A stretch of DNA of 64,000 nucleotides from an uncultured Bacteroidia bacterium (lineage in GTDB: Bacteria > Bacteroidota > Bacteroidia > Bacteroidales > Prolixibacteraceae): assembly GCA_903907075.1 (NCBI GenBank), contig CAIVMQ010000113.1, forward strand, positions 1 to 64,000, read 5' to 3'. The stretch's first letter is position 1. Each line of letters opens with the position of its first letter. The position numbers and the translations under genes are program-made. The notes under the pieces are model-generated. The model was not told where the DNA came from and searched no databases. It saw nothing but the letters and a program-made list of their open reading frames with translations. Positions 39,406 through 49,099 of the stretch are shown piece after piece.

Positions 39406-40356
39406 GTGATTATGCGACATTTTACTTCAGTTTATGATCTTCCTAATTTGCCCGATGCTATAAAAGCAGCGCAGGAGATAAAGAGTAATCCTTACGGTTT
39501 TCAACATCTGGGAAAGAATAAAACCATGGTTTTGATCTTTTTTAATTCTAGCTTACGGACTCGCTTGAGTACCCAAAAGGCAGCAATGAATCTTGGCATG
39601 AATACGATGATATTAAATGTTAATCAGGATGGATGGCGCATGGAGAGCGAGCTTGGCGTGGTGATGGATGGTGATAAGCCAGAGCACATGCTTGAAGCAA
39701 TACCTGTTATCGGGAGGTTTTGTGATATGATCGGTGTACGTGCCTTTGCCGGCTTTGAGAATAAAGATGATGATTATTCGGAGAAAATTCTGAATCAATT
39801 TATAAAATATGCCGGGGTGCCAATCATAAGTATGGAAGCCGCAACCCGTCATCCATTGCAAAGTTTTGCCGATCATATGACAATCGAAGAGTATAAAACA
39901 AAGCCTAGGCCTAAGGTTGTACTTTCATGGGCACCTCATCCTAAGGTACTTCCGCAGGCAGTTCCGAACTCTTTTGTAGAATGGATGCGGCAGACTGATT
40001 ATGAGCTTGTGGTAACTCATCCTAAAGGGTATGAGCTGGAAAAATCCTTTATAGGTAATGTTAAGGTCGAATATGATCAAAATAAAGCCTTTGAAGGTGC
40101 AGATTTTATTTATGCCAAAAACTGGTCCTCCTATGCTGAATATGGCGAGATTTTATCGATGGATAAATCATGGACTATAACCACAGAAAAGATGGGGTTA
40201 ACCAACGATGCAAAGTTTATGCACTGCCTTCCTGTTCGTCGAAATATGATTGTTTCTGATGAAGTTCTTGATAGTCCATCATCAATTGTTGTTGATGAAG
40301 CAGAAAATCGCGTATATTCGGCACAGACAATATTAAAACTGATTTTGGAAGGGTAG
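39406..40356 (+). CDS. N-acetyl/N-succinyl-ornithine carbamoyltransferase (ArgF' type)
   Basis: 316-aa ORF; LIFFNSSLRTRLSTQKAAMNLG in place of the STRTR of classical ornithine carbamoyltransferase, FMHCLPVRRNMIVSDEVLD. Confidence 0.9.
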   Translation: MIMRHFTSVYDLPNLPDAIKAAQEIKSNPYGFQHLGKNKTMVLIFFNSSLRTRLSTQKAAMNLGMNTMILNVNQDGWRMESELGVVMDGDKPEHMLEAIPVIGRFCDMIGVRAFAGFENKDDDYSEKILNQFIKYAGVPIISMEAATRHPLQSFADHMTIEEYKTKPRPKVVLSWAPHPKVLPQAVPNSFVEWMRQTDYELVVTHPKGYELEKSFIGNVKVEYDQNKAFEGADFIYAKNWSSYAEYGEILSMDKSWTITTEKMGLTNDAKFMHCLPVRRNMIVSDEVLDSPSSIVVDEAENRVYSAQTILKLILEG

Positions 40357-40357
40357 T

Positions 40358-41134
40358 ATGAGAGAACATCTGATAATCATTAAAGTAGGAGGGCAGATCG
40401 TTGAGGAGGAAACCTCCCTGCGAACGCTACTGAAGGACTTTTCACGCATTGCAGGGGGTAAGATTCTTGTCCATGGTGGTGGAAAGGGCGCTACTGCTCT
40501 GGCTGAAAAGCTTGGAATTGAAACAAAATTAGTCGAGGGACGTCGCATTACCGATGCAGAAACCCTCAAGGTGGCTACAATGGTCTATGCAGGACTTGTA
40601 AATAAAAATATTGTGGCAGGATTGCAGGCATTTGGGAATAATGCTATCGGAATAACAGGTGCTGATCTGGATATTATCCGCGCAGTAAAACGTCCGGTTG
40701 GTGCTATCGATTATGGCTTTGTCGGCGATATAAGCTGGGTAAATGCGCAGGCTTTAGTCGACTTGATCGGCAACGGTGCAGTTCCCGTTATTGCCCCTCT
40801 TACCCATGACGGAAAAGGATCCTTATTAAATACCAATGCAGATACGATTGCGTCTGAATTGGCTACTACATTATGCTCAAGATATGAATTACGGTTGATC
40901 TACTGTTTTGAAAAACCGGGTGTTCTTATGAACCAAGCTGATGATAAAACTGTAATACCTGAAATTAATCCTCAATTATTTGAAGAGTTAAAGGCCCAAG
41001 GTGTAATTTCTGATGGTATGATACCTAAGCTTGAGAGTGGATTTAATGCACTCCGTCATGGTGTTACTGCAGTTGTTATTACCAATGCACAAGGTATCTC
41101 GGGAGGATTAAAAGGGACCAGATTAGTACTTTAA
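40358..41134 (+). CDS. argB: N-acetylglutamate (or N-succinylglutamate) kinase
   Basis: 258-aa amino-acid kinase; IIKVGGQIVEEE, LVHGGGKGATALAEKLGIETKLVEGRRITDAETLKV. Confidence 0.9.
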   Translation: MREHLIIIKVGGQIVEEETSLRTLLKDFSRIAGGKILVHGGGKGATALAEKLGIETKLVEGRRITDAETLKVATMVYAGLVNKNIVAGLQAFGNNAIGITGADLDIIRAVKRPVGAIDYGFVGDISWVNAQALVDLIGNGAVPVIAPLTHDGKGSLLNTNADTIASELATTLCSRYELRLIYCFEKPGVLMNQADDKTVIPEINPQLFEELKAQGVISDGMIPKLESGFNALRHGVTAVVITNAQGISGGLKGTRLVL

Positions 41135-41138
41135 ACCT

Positions 41139-42203
41139 ATGAATAAAGACCAAATCATTTCAGAAAGTGTAGCGCTTTTAAAAGCGATGATTGAGATTCC
41201 TTCGTTGAGTCGCGAAGAGAAATTGGTCTGCGATTATCTCGAAGAAAAATTAACTTCTTGGGGATTAGCTATTAATAGAAGCGAAAATAATATCTGGATA
41301 CGCAACGCCAATTGGTCGGACGGTAAACCGGTGATCCTATTTAATTCTCATGTGGATACCGTTCATGCCGGAAAAGGGTGGACCTACGAGCCTTTTAAAG
41401 CTTCCGTAGAGGGTGACAGAATTACTGGTCTTGGCAGTAACGATGCCGGTGCATCTGTAGTGGCTCTGCTTGGGGCGTTTCGCTATTTTTACGATTTCGA
41501 AAATCTTCCGTTTAATCTAATTTATTGCGCCAGTGCTGAAGAGGAGATCTCGGGAGACCATGGAGTCTCTTCGGTAATCGATCAGTTTGGAGATATCGAT
41601 CTTGCAATCGTGGGTGAACCTACTCAGATGCATTTAGCGATAGCAGAAAAAGGGTTGATGGTTTTAGATTGCGAAGCTAAAGGAAGGGCAGGTCATGCTG
41701 CTCGAAACGAGGGGGATAATGCTATTTATAAAGCTATTCATGATATTCAGATTCTTGAAAACTATAAATTCCCATTGGAATCCCCAGTTTTGGGACCGGT
41801 AAAAATGACTGTCACACAAATTGATGCAGGGCATCAGCATAATGTAGTGCCTGATTCTTGCCGTTTTGTGGTTGATGTGCGTACCAATGAGTTTTACTCG
41901 AATGAAGAGACATTCCGCGTTATTGTCGGATTAATTCATTCTGATGTGCATCCACGCTCATTTAAATTAAACTCTTCCGGAATAAATCCTGATCACCCTT
42001 TGGTAATTCGAGGAAAGGAAATGGGGCTCGAGACCTATGGCTCACCGACAACTTCCGATCAGGCTGTTATCCCTTTCCCTTCGATAAAAATTGGTCCGGG
42101 CGATTCGGCCAGATCCCATACCGCTAACGAATATATTATGATCTCGGAACTAGAAAAGGGTATTAACACATATATCACCCTGTTGGAAGGGTTGAGAATT
42201 TGA
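41139..42203 (+). CDS. argE: M20-family deacylase (ArgE-like)
   Basis: 354-aa ORF; LFNSHVDTVHAGKGWTYEPF, GLGSNDAGASVVAL, SAEEEISG, GEPTQMHLAIAEKGLMVLD. Confidence 0.9.
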   Translation: MNKDQIISESVALLKAMIEIPSLSREEKLVCDYLEEKLTSWGLAINRSENNIWIRNANWSDGKPVILFNSHVDTVHAGKGWTYEPFKASVEGDRITGLGSNDAGASVVALLGAFRYFYDFENLPFNLIYCASAEEEISGDHGVSSVIDQFGDIDLAIVGEPTQMHLAIAEKGLMVLDCEAKGRAGHAARNEGDNAIYKAIHDIQILENYKFPLESPVLGPVKMTVTQIDAGHQHNVVPDSCRFVVDVRTNEFYSNEETFRVIVGLIHSDVHPRSFKLNSSGINPDHPLVIRGKEMGLETYGSPTTSDQAVIPFPSIKIGPGDSARSHTANEYIMISELEKGINTYITLLEGLRI

Positions 42204-42255
42204 GTTTTTTGATCAGATAATTAATTAAAATTTAATATTTCGTGAGCGTATTTTA

Positions 42256-42285
42256 TTGATTTTATCTGATTTTTAAGTAATATTG
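42256..42285 (+). promoter_or_regulatory. Promoter of the his operon
   Basis: TTG (42256-42258), 19 nt, TAATATTG (42278-42285); predicted start about 10 nt before the leader peptide. Confidence 0.55.
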
Positions 42286-42301
42286 CAAGATCAATATAAT
42301 T

Positions 42302-42349
42302 ATGACAATAATAAGTATTCATACCGGCCATCATCATCACTTACCTTAA
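42302..42349 (+). CDS. his operon leader peptide MTIISIHTGHHHHLP
   Basis: 15-codon ORF with five His codons including CAT CAT CAT CAC at 42329-42340, stop TAA at 42347-42349, followed by mutually exclusive hairpins. Confidence 0.9.
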   Translation: MTIISIHTGHHHHLP

Positions 42350-42393
42350 GGTGAGCTTGCGTTGGTGCGTCCAGAATCATATGACCAAAACTC

Positions 42394-42426
42394 AGGCTTA
42401 CCTTTTTAACCAGGTGGGCCTTTTTT
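42394..42426 (+). terminator. his attenuator terminator
   Basis: AGGCTTACCT (42394-42403) / AGGTGGGCCT (42412-42421), 10 bp including two G-U pairs, 8-nt loop, T-tract 42421-42426. Confidence 0.88.
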
Positions 42427-42438
42427 AATTTTAAAAGA

Positions 42439-43299
42439 ATGAATTCAATTTTAAGAATTGCTGTACAAACTAAGGGGCGTTTAAATGAAGATTCGATGTC
42501 GTTACTTACTGAAACAGGGATTAAACTGATATCCAGTAATCGAAGGCTGATCTCTGCTGCAAAAAATTTCCCTCTTGAAGCATTATTTCTGCGTGATGAT
42601 GATATTCCACAGTGTGTAGCCGATGGTGTTGCAGATATTGGCATTGTTGGCAAAAATGAGGTCATGGAACAGCAACAAAATGTAAATATCATCAAACACT
42701 TGGGATTTAGTAAGTGCAGACTCTCTATGGCTATTCCTAAGGATATAGATTATAAAGGATTAGAGTGGTTTTCTGGAAAAAAAATTGCGACCTCGTATCC
42801 ACGGATACTCAAAAAATTTCTGGATGAAAATAAGATAGAAGCGAATATCCATTTTATCGCCGGATCGGTAGAGATCGCTCCTGGTATTGGACTGGCAGAT
42901 GCCATTTTTGATATCGTTAGTTCCGGAAGTACGTTGGTGAGCAATCGTCTGAAAGAGGTCTGTACAGTAATGGAATCCGAAGCAGTGGTTGTAGCAACAC
43001 CAAATCTGTCGATTGAGAAGCAGGCAATTCTTGACGAATTGATTTTCCGTATCGAATCAGTCGAGAAGGGGAGAGGTAAGAAATATATTTTACTTAATGC
43101 TCCTAATGATAAACTTGATCAGATCATTAAAGTTTTACCAGGAATGACTTCTCCAACCATTATGCCATTAGCCAGATCGGGCTGGAGCTCACTACATTCT
43201 GTAATCAATGAAAGTGAATTCTGGGTGGTTATTGGCAATCTTAAGAAAAATGGTGCCGAAGGAATTTTAGTCCTACCTATCGAGAAAATGATATTCTAA
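42439..43299 (+). CDS. hisG: ATP phosphoribosyltransferase
   Basis: 286-aa ORF; LRIAVQTKGRLNEDSMSLLTETGI, DDIPQCVADGVADIGIVGKNE, VEIAPGIGLADAIFDIVSSGSTL. Confidence 0.96.
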   Translation: MNSILRIAVQTKGRLNEDSMSLLTETGIKLISSNRRLISAAKNFPLEALFLRDDDIPQCVADGVADIGIVGKNEVMEQQQNVNIIKHLGFSKCRLSMAIPKDIDYKGLEWFSGKKIATSYPRILKKFLDENKIEANIHFIAGSVEIAPGIGLADAIFDIVSSGSTLVSNRLKEVCTVMESEAVVVATPNLSIEKQAILDELIFRIESVEKGRGKKYILLNAPNDKLDQIIKVLPGMTSPTIMPLARSGWSSLHSVINESEFWVVIGNLKKNGAEGILVLPIEKMIF

Positions 43300-43313
43300 A
43301 AATTTAAATCATC

Positions 43314-44591
43314 ATGCAAATCTACCGTTATCCCCTGTTTAATTCGTGGCCGGATATTACCAAACGTCCTTCAGCTGATTTCTCAGATAAACTAGAGACG
43401 GTTCGCAATGTGATGTCTAAGATTCGCGCTGAGGGAGATGCTGCAATTCGGAAGTTCACCTTGCAATTTGATCATGCAACGATTACTGATTTTAAGGTCT
43501 CTGCCGCTGAAATTGAAGAAGCTGAATTGTCCCTTTGCCTTGAATTAAAAAATGCGATTCAAACTGCAGCACAAAATATTGATATTTTTCATGTAGCTCA
43601 AAAATTCTCACCCAAAGTTATTGAAACAATGCCTGGTGTGAAGTGCTGGCAGAAAGCTGTTCCCATTGAACGGGTCGGATTGTATATTCCCGGAGGGTCA
43701 GCACCATTATTCTCAACAGTTTTAATGCTGGGTATTCCTGCTATGATTGCCGGATGTCGGAATGTTGTTTTATGCACGCCACCTGGCCGTGATGGGAAAG
43801 TTCATCCTGCCATACTTTTTGCTGCTTCCTTGTGTAAGATCTCTGAAATTTATAAAATTGGTGGTATGCAAGCTATTGGGGCTATGGCCTACGGATCAGA
43901 ATCTGTTCCTAAGGTGGATAAAATATTTGGTCCGGGTAATTCATGGGTTACAGCAGCAAAACAATTTATTGCAAATACAGAATGCGCCATTGATATGCCC
44001 GCTGGACCATCAGAGGTCGCTGTGATGGCTGATAGTACTGCGAATCCTGCCTTCGTTGCTGCCGATTTATTATCTCAAGCTGAACATGGTCCTGATAGTC
44101 AGGTAATTCTTGTTACTACAGAAGAGCAATTGATTAAAGATGTGGTAAAAGTTATGGGAAAGCAACTGAAAGCTCTTCCGAGGGCCGAAATTGCCGCTAA
44201 AGCATTAGAAAATAGTCGGGCTATTCTTGTTCGGGATGTAGAAGAAATGGTGGCTCTGATAAATTTCTATGCCCCAGAACATTTAATTATAGCAACCAAA
44301 GATGCCGGAGAACTCGCAGAACAGATCACGAATGCCGGCTCTGTATTTATTGGGAATTACACCCCTGAATGTGCAGGAGATTATGCCTCAGGGACTAATC
44401 ATACCTTGCCTACAAATGGTTGGGCAAAATCATTTAGCGGTATCGGATTGGATAGTTTTTGTAAGAAAATAACCTTTCAGGAGATTACCAAAGATGGAAT
44501 GGCCCTTTTGGGTCCTGTCATTGAGGTGATGGCTGAAGCAGAACAACTTTTTGCCCATAAAAATGCTGCAACTTTAAGGATGAAAAATTAG
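43314..44591 (+). CDS. hisD: Histidinol dehydrogenase
   Basis: 425-aa ORF; PIERVGLYIPGGSAPLFSTVLMLGIPA, DKIFGPGNSWVTAAKQ, DMPAGPSEVAVMAD. Confidence 0.96.
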   Translation: MQIYRYPLFNSWPDITKRPSADFSDKLETVRNVMSKIRAEGDAAIRKFTLQFDHATITDFKVSAAEIEEAELSLCLELKNAIQTAAQNIDIFHVAQKFSPKVIETMPGVKCWQKAVPIERVGLYIPGGSAPLFSTVLMLGIPAMIAGCRNVVLCTPPGRDGKVHPAILFAASLCKISEIYKIGGMQAIGAMAYGSESVPKVDKIFGPGNSWVTAAKQFIANTECAIDMPAGPSEVAVMADSTANPAFVAADLLSQAEHGPDSQVILVTTEEQLIKDVVKVMGKQLKALPRAEIAAKALENSRAILVRDVEEMVALINFYAPEHLIIATKDAGELAEQITNAGSVFIGNYTPECAGDYASGTNHTLPTNGWAKSFSGIGLDSFCKKITFQEITKDGMALLGPVIEVMAEAEQLFAHKNAATLRMKN

Positions 44592-44636
44592 TTAACTACT
44601 GTTGCCAGGAAGTGCATTTAATCGAAATATGAATCA

Positions 44637-45674
44637 ATGAGTATAGATATTACCTTATTATTACGCGAAAATATTCGTAACCTAAAACCTTATTCCAGTG
44701 CACGGGATGAGTTTTCTGGTGATGCGGCAGTATTTCTTGATGCCAATGAGAATCCATTTAACACTCCGTGGAATCGTTATCCAGATCCTCATCATCGTCA
44801 ATTAAAGGAGCGGGTTTCTCAAATTAAGAAGGTGTTGGTTTCAAAAATATTCCTTGGTAATGGGAGTGACGAACCGATAGATTTACTTTTTCGTGCCTTT
44901 TGCGAACCGGGTAAAGACAACGTAGTATCTATTAATCCAACTTATGGAATGTACCGTGTTGCCGCTGATACGAATAATATCGAGGTGATCAATGTTCCCT
45001 TGGGTATTGACTATCTCCTCGATACCGAAGCTGTTCTTAAGGCTGTTAACTCAGATACCAAGATCATTTTTTTGTGCTCCCCCAATAATCCTACTGGTAA
45101 TGCTTTGGATCATAAGTCTATGATGCATATTATCACTGAGTTTAAGGGTTTAGTTGTTGTCGATGAGGCCTATATCGATTTTTGCCCTGAAAAATCTCTC
45201 CTTCCGTTACTTGATCATCATAGTAACCTGGTTATTCTTCAGACTTTCTCCAAAGCATGGGGCATGGCAGGACTCAGACTTGGAATGGCATTTGGTTCAC
45301 CTGAAATTATAGAGGTCCTCAGCCGAATTAAATATCCGTATAATCTGAATATTTTAACACAACATAAAGCTCTTGAGCTTTTGGCTAACGAACAGATTAA
45401 ATCAAAGTGGGTAACTACGATACTTAAAGAGCGTGACAAAATGGTCAAAAACTTATTAACCCTTCCTTTTGTCATAAAAGTATATAATTCGGATGCTAAT
45501 TTTATACTTGTAAAAATGGATGATCCACGCGGTATCTATAATTATCTTGTAGAAGAGAAAATTATTGTCAGAGATCGCTCTTCGATTGCACTCTGTAAAG
45601 GGTGCCTGAGAATTAGTATCGGTTCGCCTGAAGAAAATGCAACACTAATTGAGGTGCTCGAGCAATTGGTATGA
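44637..45674 (+). CDS. hisC: Histidinol-phosphate aminotransferase
   Basis: 345-aa ORF; FLDANENPFNTPWNRYPDP, LCSPNNPTGNALD, LQTFSKAWGMAGLRLGMAFG. Confidence 0.95.
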   Translation: MSIDITLLLRENIRNLKPYSSARDEFSGDAAVFLDANENPFNTPWNRYPDPHHRQLKERVSQIKKVLVSKIFLGNGSDEPIDLLFRAFCEPGKDNVVSINPTYGMYRVAADTNNIEVINVPLGIDYLLDTEAVLKAVNSDTKIIFLCSPNNPTGNALDHKSMMHIITEFKGLVVVDEAYIDFCPEKSLLPLLDHHSNLVILQTFSKAWGMAGLRLGMAFGSPEIIEVLSRIKYPYNLNILTQHKALELLANEQIKSKWVTTILKERDKMVKNLLTLPFVIKVYNSDANFILVKMDDPRGIYNYLVEEKIIVRDRSSIALCKGCLRISIGSPEENATLIEVLEQLV

Positions 45675-45827
45675 TTAAAGTACTGTTGATTAGTTTGTTT
45701 TTAATATTTTTAAGTGTTTTTAAATTAGTTTTATAATACGATTTTTCTGGTGGCGATTTCTTATCTTTAAAAGACTGAGATTTTATAGTCCCCCTGATTT
45801 TATGTTAAAGAGAAATATCAGTTAAAG

Positions 45828-46952
45828 ATGAAGAAGTTACTTTTTATTGATCGCGATGGAACATTGATCGTTGAGCCAATCTCGAATATGCAGGTTGATT
45901 CACTAGAGAAACTCGAATATATTCCCGGTGTTTTTCGGAACTTATATAATATTCAAAAATATCTTGATTTTGAATTGGTGATAGTTACCAATCAAGATGG
46001 ATTAGGAACTCCTATATTTCCCGAAGATAGTTTCTGGCCTGCACATAATGCAATGCTTAGAGCCTTTGAAAATGAAGGTATTAGCTTTACTAAAATCCAT
46101 ATCGACGAAAATTTTCCGGAAGCTAACTCACCTAATCGCAAACCGGGTACAGGAATGTTGACTGAATATTTTTCATCGGATTACGATCTAGCTAACTCTT
46201 TTGTTATTGGTGATCGATTGACAGATGTCGAATTAGCTAAGAATTTGGGATCTAAAGGTATTTATTTTATCGCTGAAGAAAATGCGAGTAAATTAGTAGA
46301 CAATGGACTTGAAGACCATTGCGCCATAATTACTGATAGCTGGGATGTGGTTTTCAATTATTTGGTTATGCGTGAGCGAACAGCTACGATAAACAGAAAA
46401 ACTTCTGAAACAGATATCTTTATTGAGTTAAAGCTAGATGGAACAGGTAAATGTGATATTCATACCGGGTTATCATTTTTTGATCATATGCTTGATCAGA
46501 TCGGACGCCATTCGGGATGCGATCTAACCATTAAAGTGAATGGAGATCTGGCTGTAGACGAGCATCATACTATCGAAGATACCGGAATCGCTTTAGGTGA
46601 GGCAATCCGTAAAGCACTCGGTGATAAGCGAGGAATTGAACGCTATGGCTATTGTTTACCTATGGATGACTGTTTAGCTCAGGTGGCGCTTGATTTTGGA
46701 GGAAGGCCATGGATCGTTTGGGATGCGGAATTTAAACGTGATAAAGTTGGAGATATGCCTACCGAGATGTTTTTCCATTTTTTTAAATCGTTGTCTGATT
46801 CATCGCTCGCTAATTTGAATATTCAAGCCCAAGGAAATAACGAACATCATAAAATTGAGGGCATCTTTAAAGCATTTGCCCGTGCCATGAAAATGGCGAT
46901 ACGAAAAGATCCTTTCGTACAATCACTTCCAAGTACCAAAGGGGTACTCTAA
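45828..46952 (+). CDS. hisB: Bifunctional histidinol-phosphatase / imidazoleglycerol-phosphate dehydratase
   Basis: 374-aa ORF; HAD N-terminus [18 protein letters not shown] half [43 protein letters not shown]. Confidence 0.96.
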   Translation: MKKLLFIDRDGTLIVEPISNMQVDSLEKLEYIPGVFRNLYNIQKYLDFELVIVTNQDGLGTPIFPEDSFWPAHNAMLRAFENEGISFTKIHIDENFPEANSPNRKPGTGMLTEYFSSDYDLANSFVIGDRLTDVELAKNLGSKGIYFIAEENASKLVDNGLEDHCAIITDSWDVVFNYLVMRERTATINRKTSETDIFIELKLDGTGKCDIHTGLSFFDHMLDQIGRHSGCDLTIKVNGDLAVDEHHTIEDTGIALGEAIRKALGDKRGIERYGYCLPMDDCLAQVALDFGGRPWIVWDAEFKRDKVGDMPTEMFFHFFKSLSDSSLANLNIQAQGNNEHHKIEGIFKAFARAMKMAIRKDPFVQSLPSTKGVL

Positions 46953-46987
46953 ATTTAAGTTAGACTTTCAACATATTATTTGAGAAA

Positions 46988-47872
46988 ATGCAATCGATAC
47001 ATACCAATACAGGAGTTACTAATACTGCTATTTTACTCATTTATTGTCAGGATAAACAGGGTATTTTGGCTTCTGTGACTGAGTTTCTAAATGAAAATCA
47101 TGGTAATATTATTTATCTAGATCAACATGTCGATCATGAAGAGGGTTTGTTTTATATGCGCGTTGAATGGGAATTGGATAAATTTGCAATTCCTCGGGAG
47201 AAAATATCAGACTATTTTGAAACACTAATTGCCCGTAAGTTTGGGATTAAATTCGCACTCCATTTCTCAGATAAAAAACCTAGAATGGCACTCTTCGTAT
47301 CTAAAATGTCGCACTGTCTCTTTGATATCTTATCGCGATATATCGGTGGTGACTGGGAAACAGAGATCCCCTTGATTATTAGTAATCATGAGACCCTTAG
47401 ACCTATCGCAGCCCGTTTTGGAATTGATTTTCATCTGATTCAAAAGAACGAAAAAAATAAGGCTGATCAAGAACAGCTCGAACTTGATCTACTTAATGAA
47501 TACGCAATTGATTTTGTAGTTCTTGCTCGTTATATGCAAGTACTCTCTGATCAGTTTGTTTCTAATTATCCGAATAGAATTATCAATATCCACCACTCTT
47601 TTTTACCGGCGTTTGCAGGTGCAAAACCCTATCATGCGGCACATCAACGCGGGGTTAAGATTATTGGAGCTACAAGTCATTATGTAACCGCAGATCTTGA
47701 TGCTGGTCCTATAATTGCCCAGGATGTTGTCAGAATCTCGCACATCGATTCTGTCGAGAGTTTGGTCCGCAAAGGGCGCGATCTGGAGAAGATTGTACTT
47801 AGCGAAGCTGTATATAAACATCTTCAGAGAAAAATCCTGGTTTATAATAATAGAACGGTGGTTTTTAATTAA
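46988..47872 (+). CDS. purU: Formyltetrahydrofolate deformylase
   Basis: 294-aa ORF; ACT-like N-terminus ILLIYCQDKQGILASVTEFL, VVLARYMQVLS, NIHHSFLPAFAGAKPYHAAHQRGVKIIGATSHYVTADLDAGPII. Confidence 0.94.
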   Translation: MQSIHTNTGVTNTAILLIYCQDKQGILASVTEFLNENHGNIIYLDQHVDHEEGLFYMRVEWELDKFAIPREKISDYFETLIARKFGIKFALHFSDKKPRMALFVSKMSHCLFDILSRYIGGDWETEIPLIISNHETLRPIAARFGIDFHLIQKNEKNKADQEQLELDLLNEYAIDFVVLARYMQVLSDQFVSNYPNRIINIHHSFLPAFAGAKPYHAAHQRGVKIIGATSHYVTADLDAGPIIAQDVVRISHIDSVESLVRKGRDLEKIVLSEAVYKHLQRKILVYNNRTVVFN

Positions 47873-47883
47873 AAATAAAATGT

Positions 47884-48447
47884 ATGAAAAGCCTTTTACG
47901 AAATCATGCGTTGGCCGGTTTCCTGGGAGTACTGCTTTTTACAAACCTTTTTGCACAATCGTCGGTGGAAATTCCAAAACAGGAAATTCCTCAGGAATAT
48001 GAGTTTACTGCTAAAATTGGAGATGAAATACCGGAATTTACTCTTACCCTATCTAATGGTAAGAAAGTCTCCTCAAATGAATGGAGAGGCAAAGTAGTTA
48101 TGCTTCAGTTTACAGCTAGCTGGTGCGGTATTTGTCGAAAGGAAATTCCTTTTATACAAAGAGATATCTGGGCGAAATTTAAACGAAATACTGGTTTCTT
48201 ACTCTTCGGCGTAGACAGAGATGAGCCTCTCGAGAAAGTTAAAAACTATCAGAAAGAGATGAATATCGATTATCCTTTGGCTGTGGATCAAAATGCAGAA
48301 GTTTTTTCTCTTTTTGCTGATAAAAAAGCCGGGGTAACTAGAAATATTCTTATTAATAGGGAAGGGAAAATAGTTTATATGACCCGACTGTTTAAAGAGA
48401 ATGAATTTAGGGAGATGGTTGAAATGATCGGACTACTGTTGAAATAA
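47884..48447 (+). CDS. TlpA/ResA-like thioredoxin-fold protein
   Basis: 187-aa ORF with signal peptide; VVMLQFTASWCGICRKEIPFIQRD. Confidence 0.88.
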   Translation: MKSLLRNHALAGFLGVLLFTNLFAQSSVEIPKQEIPQEYEFTAKIGDEIPEFTLTLSNGKKVSSNEWRGKVVMLQFTASWCGICRKEIPFIQRDIWAKFKRNTGFLLFGVDRDEPLEKVKNYQKEMNIDYPLAVDQNAEVFSLFADKKAGVTRNILINREGKIVYMTRLFKENEFREMVEMIGLLLK

Positions 48448-48485
48448 TTCCAGTATCCTGATAAATGGGTAAACAACAAATTTAA

Positions 48486-49085
48486 ATGAAGATTGTAATT
48501 ATAAAATACAACGCCGGAAATATCCGGTCGGTAGACTTTGCGCTGCAACGATTAGGTGTTTCTGCACTTATATCTGATAATGCTCAGGAGATAAGAAGTG
48601 CCGATCGGGTTATTTTCCCAGGAGTGGGAGAAGCTTCAACGACTATGGAATTTCTTATTCATCATAAACTAGATACCCTGATCCGTGATTTAAAACAACC
48701 TGTCTTAGGGATTTGTCTGGGACTTCAATTGATGTGTACCCATTCCGAAGAGGGAGACACATCGTGCCTGGGTATCTTTCCGGAAAAAGTTAAAAAATTT
48801 GTTAGTCTCCCTAATCAATTATCTGAATTGAAAATACCACATATGGGATGGAATAACCTAAAGGAATTAAAATCTCCTCTTTTTAAAGCTATTAACGAGG
48901 AAGATTACTTCTATTTTGTTCACTCTTTTTACGCCACAACCGGTGTTGATACAGCTGCTATTTGTGACTATCTAATCCCTTTCAGTGCAGCGCTGCAGCG
49001 TGATAATTTCTATGCTACACAGTTTCATCCCGAGAAAAGTGGTAAGACAGGTGCAAAAATTCTTGAAAATTTCATAAACTTATAA
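48486..49085 (+). CDS. hisH: Imidazole glycerol phosphate synthase subunit HisH
   Basis: 199-aa [57 protein letters not shown]. Confidence 0.95.
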   Translation: MKIVIIKYNAGNIRSVDFALQRLGVSALISDNAQEIRSADRVIFPGVGEASTTMEFLIHHKLDTLIRDLKQPVLGICLGLQLMCTHSEEGDTSCLGIFPEKVKKFVSLPNQLSELKIPHMGWNNLKELKSPLFKAINEEDYFYFVHSFYATTGVDTAAICDYLIPFSAALQRDNFYATQFHPEKSGKTGAKILENFINL

Positions 49086-49099
49086 AGCTGATATTTAAG

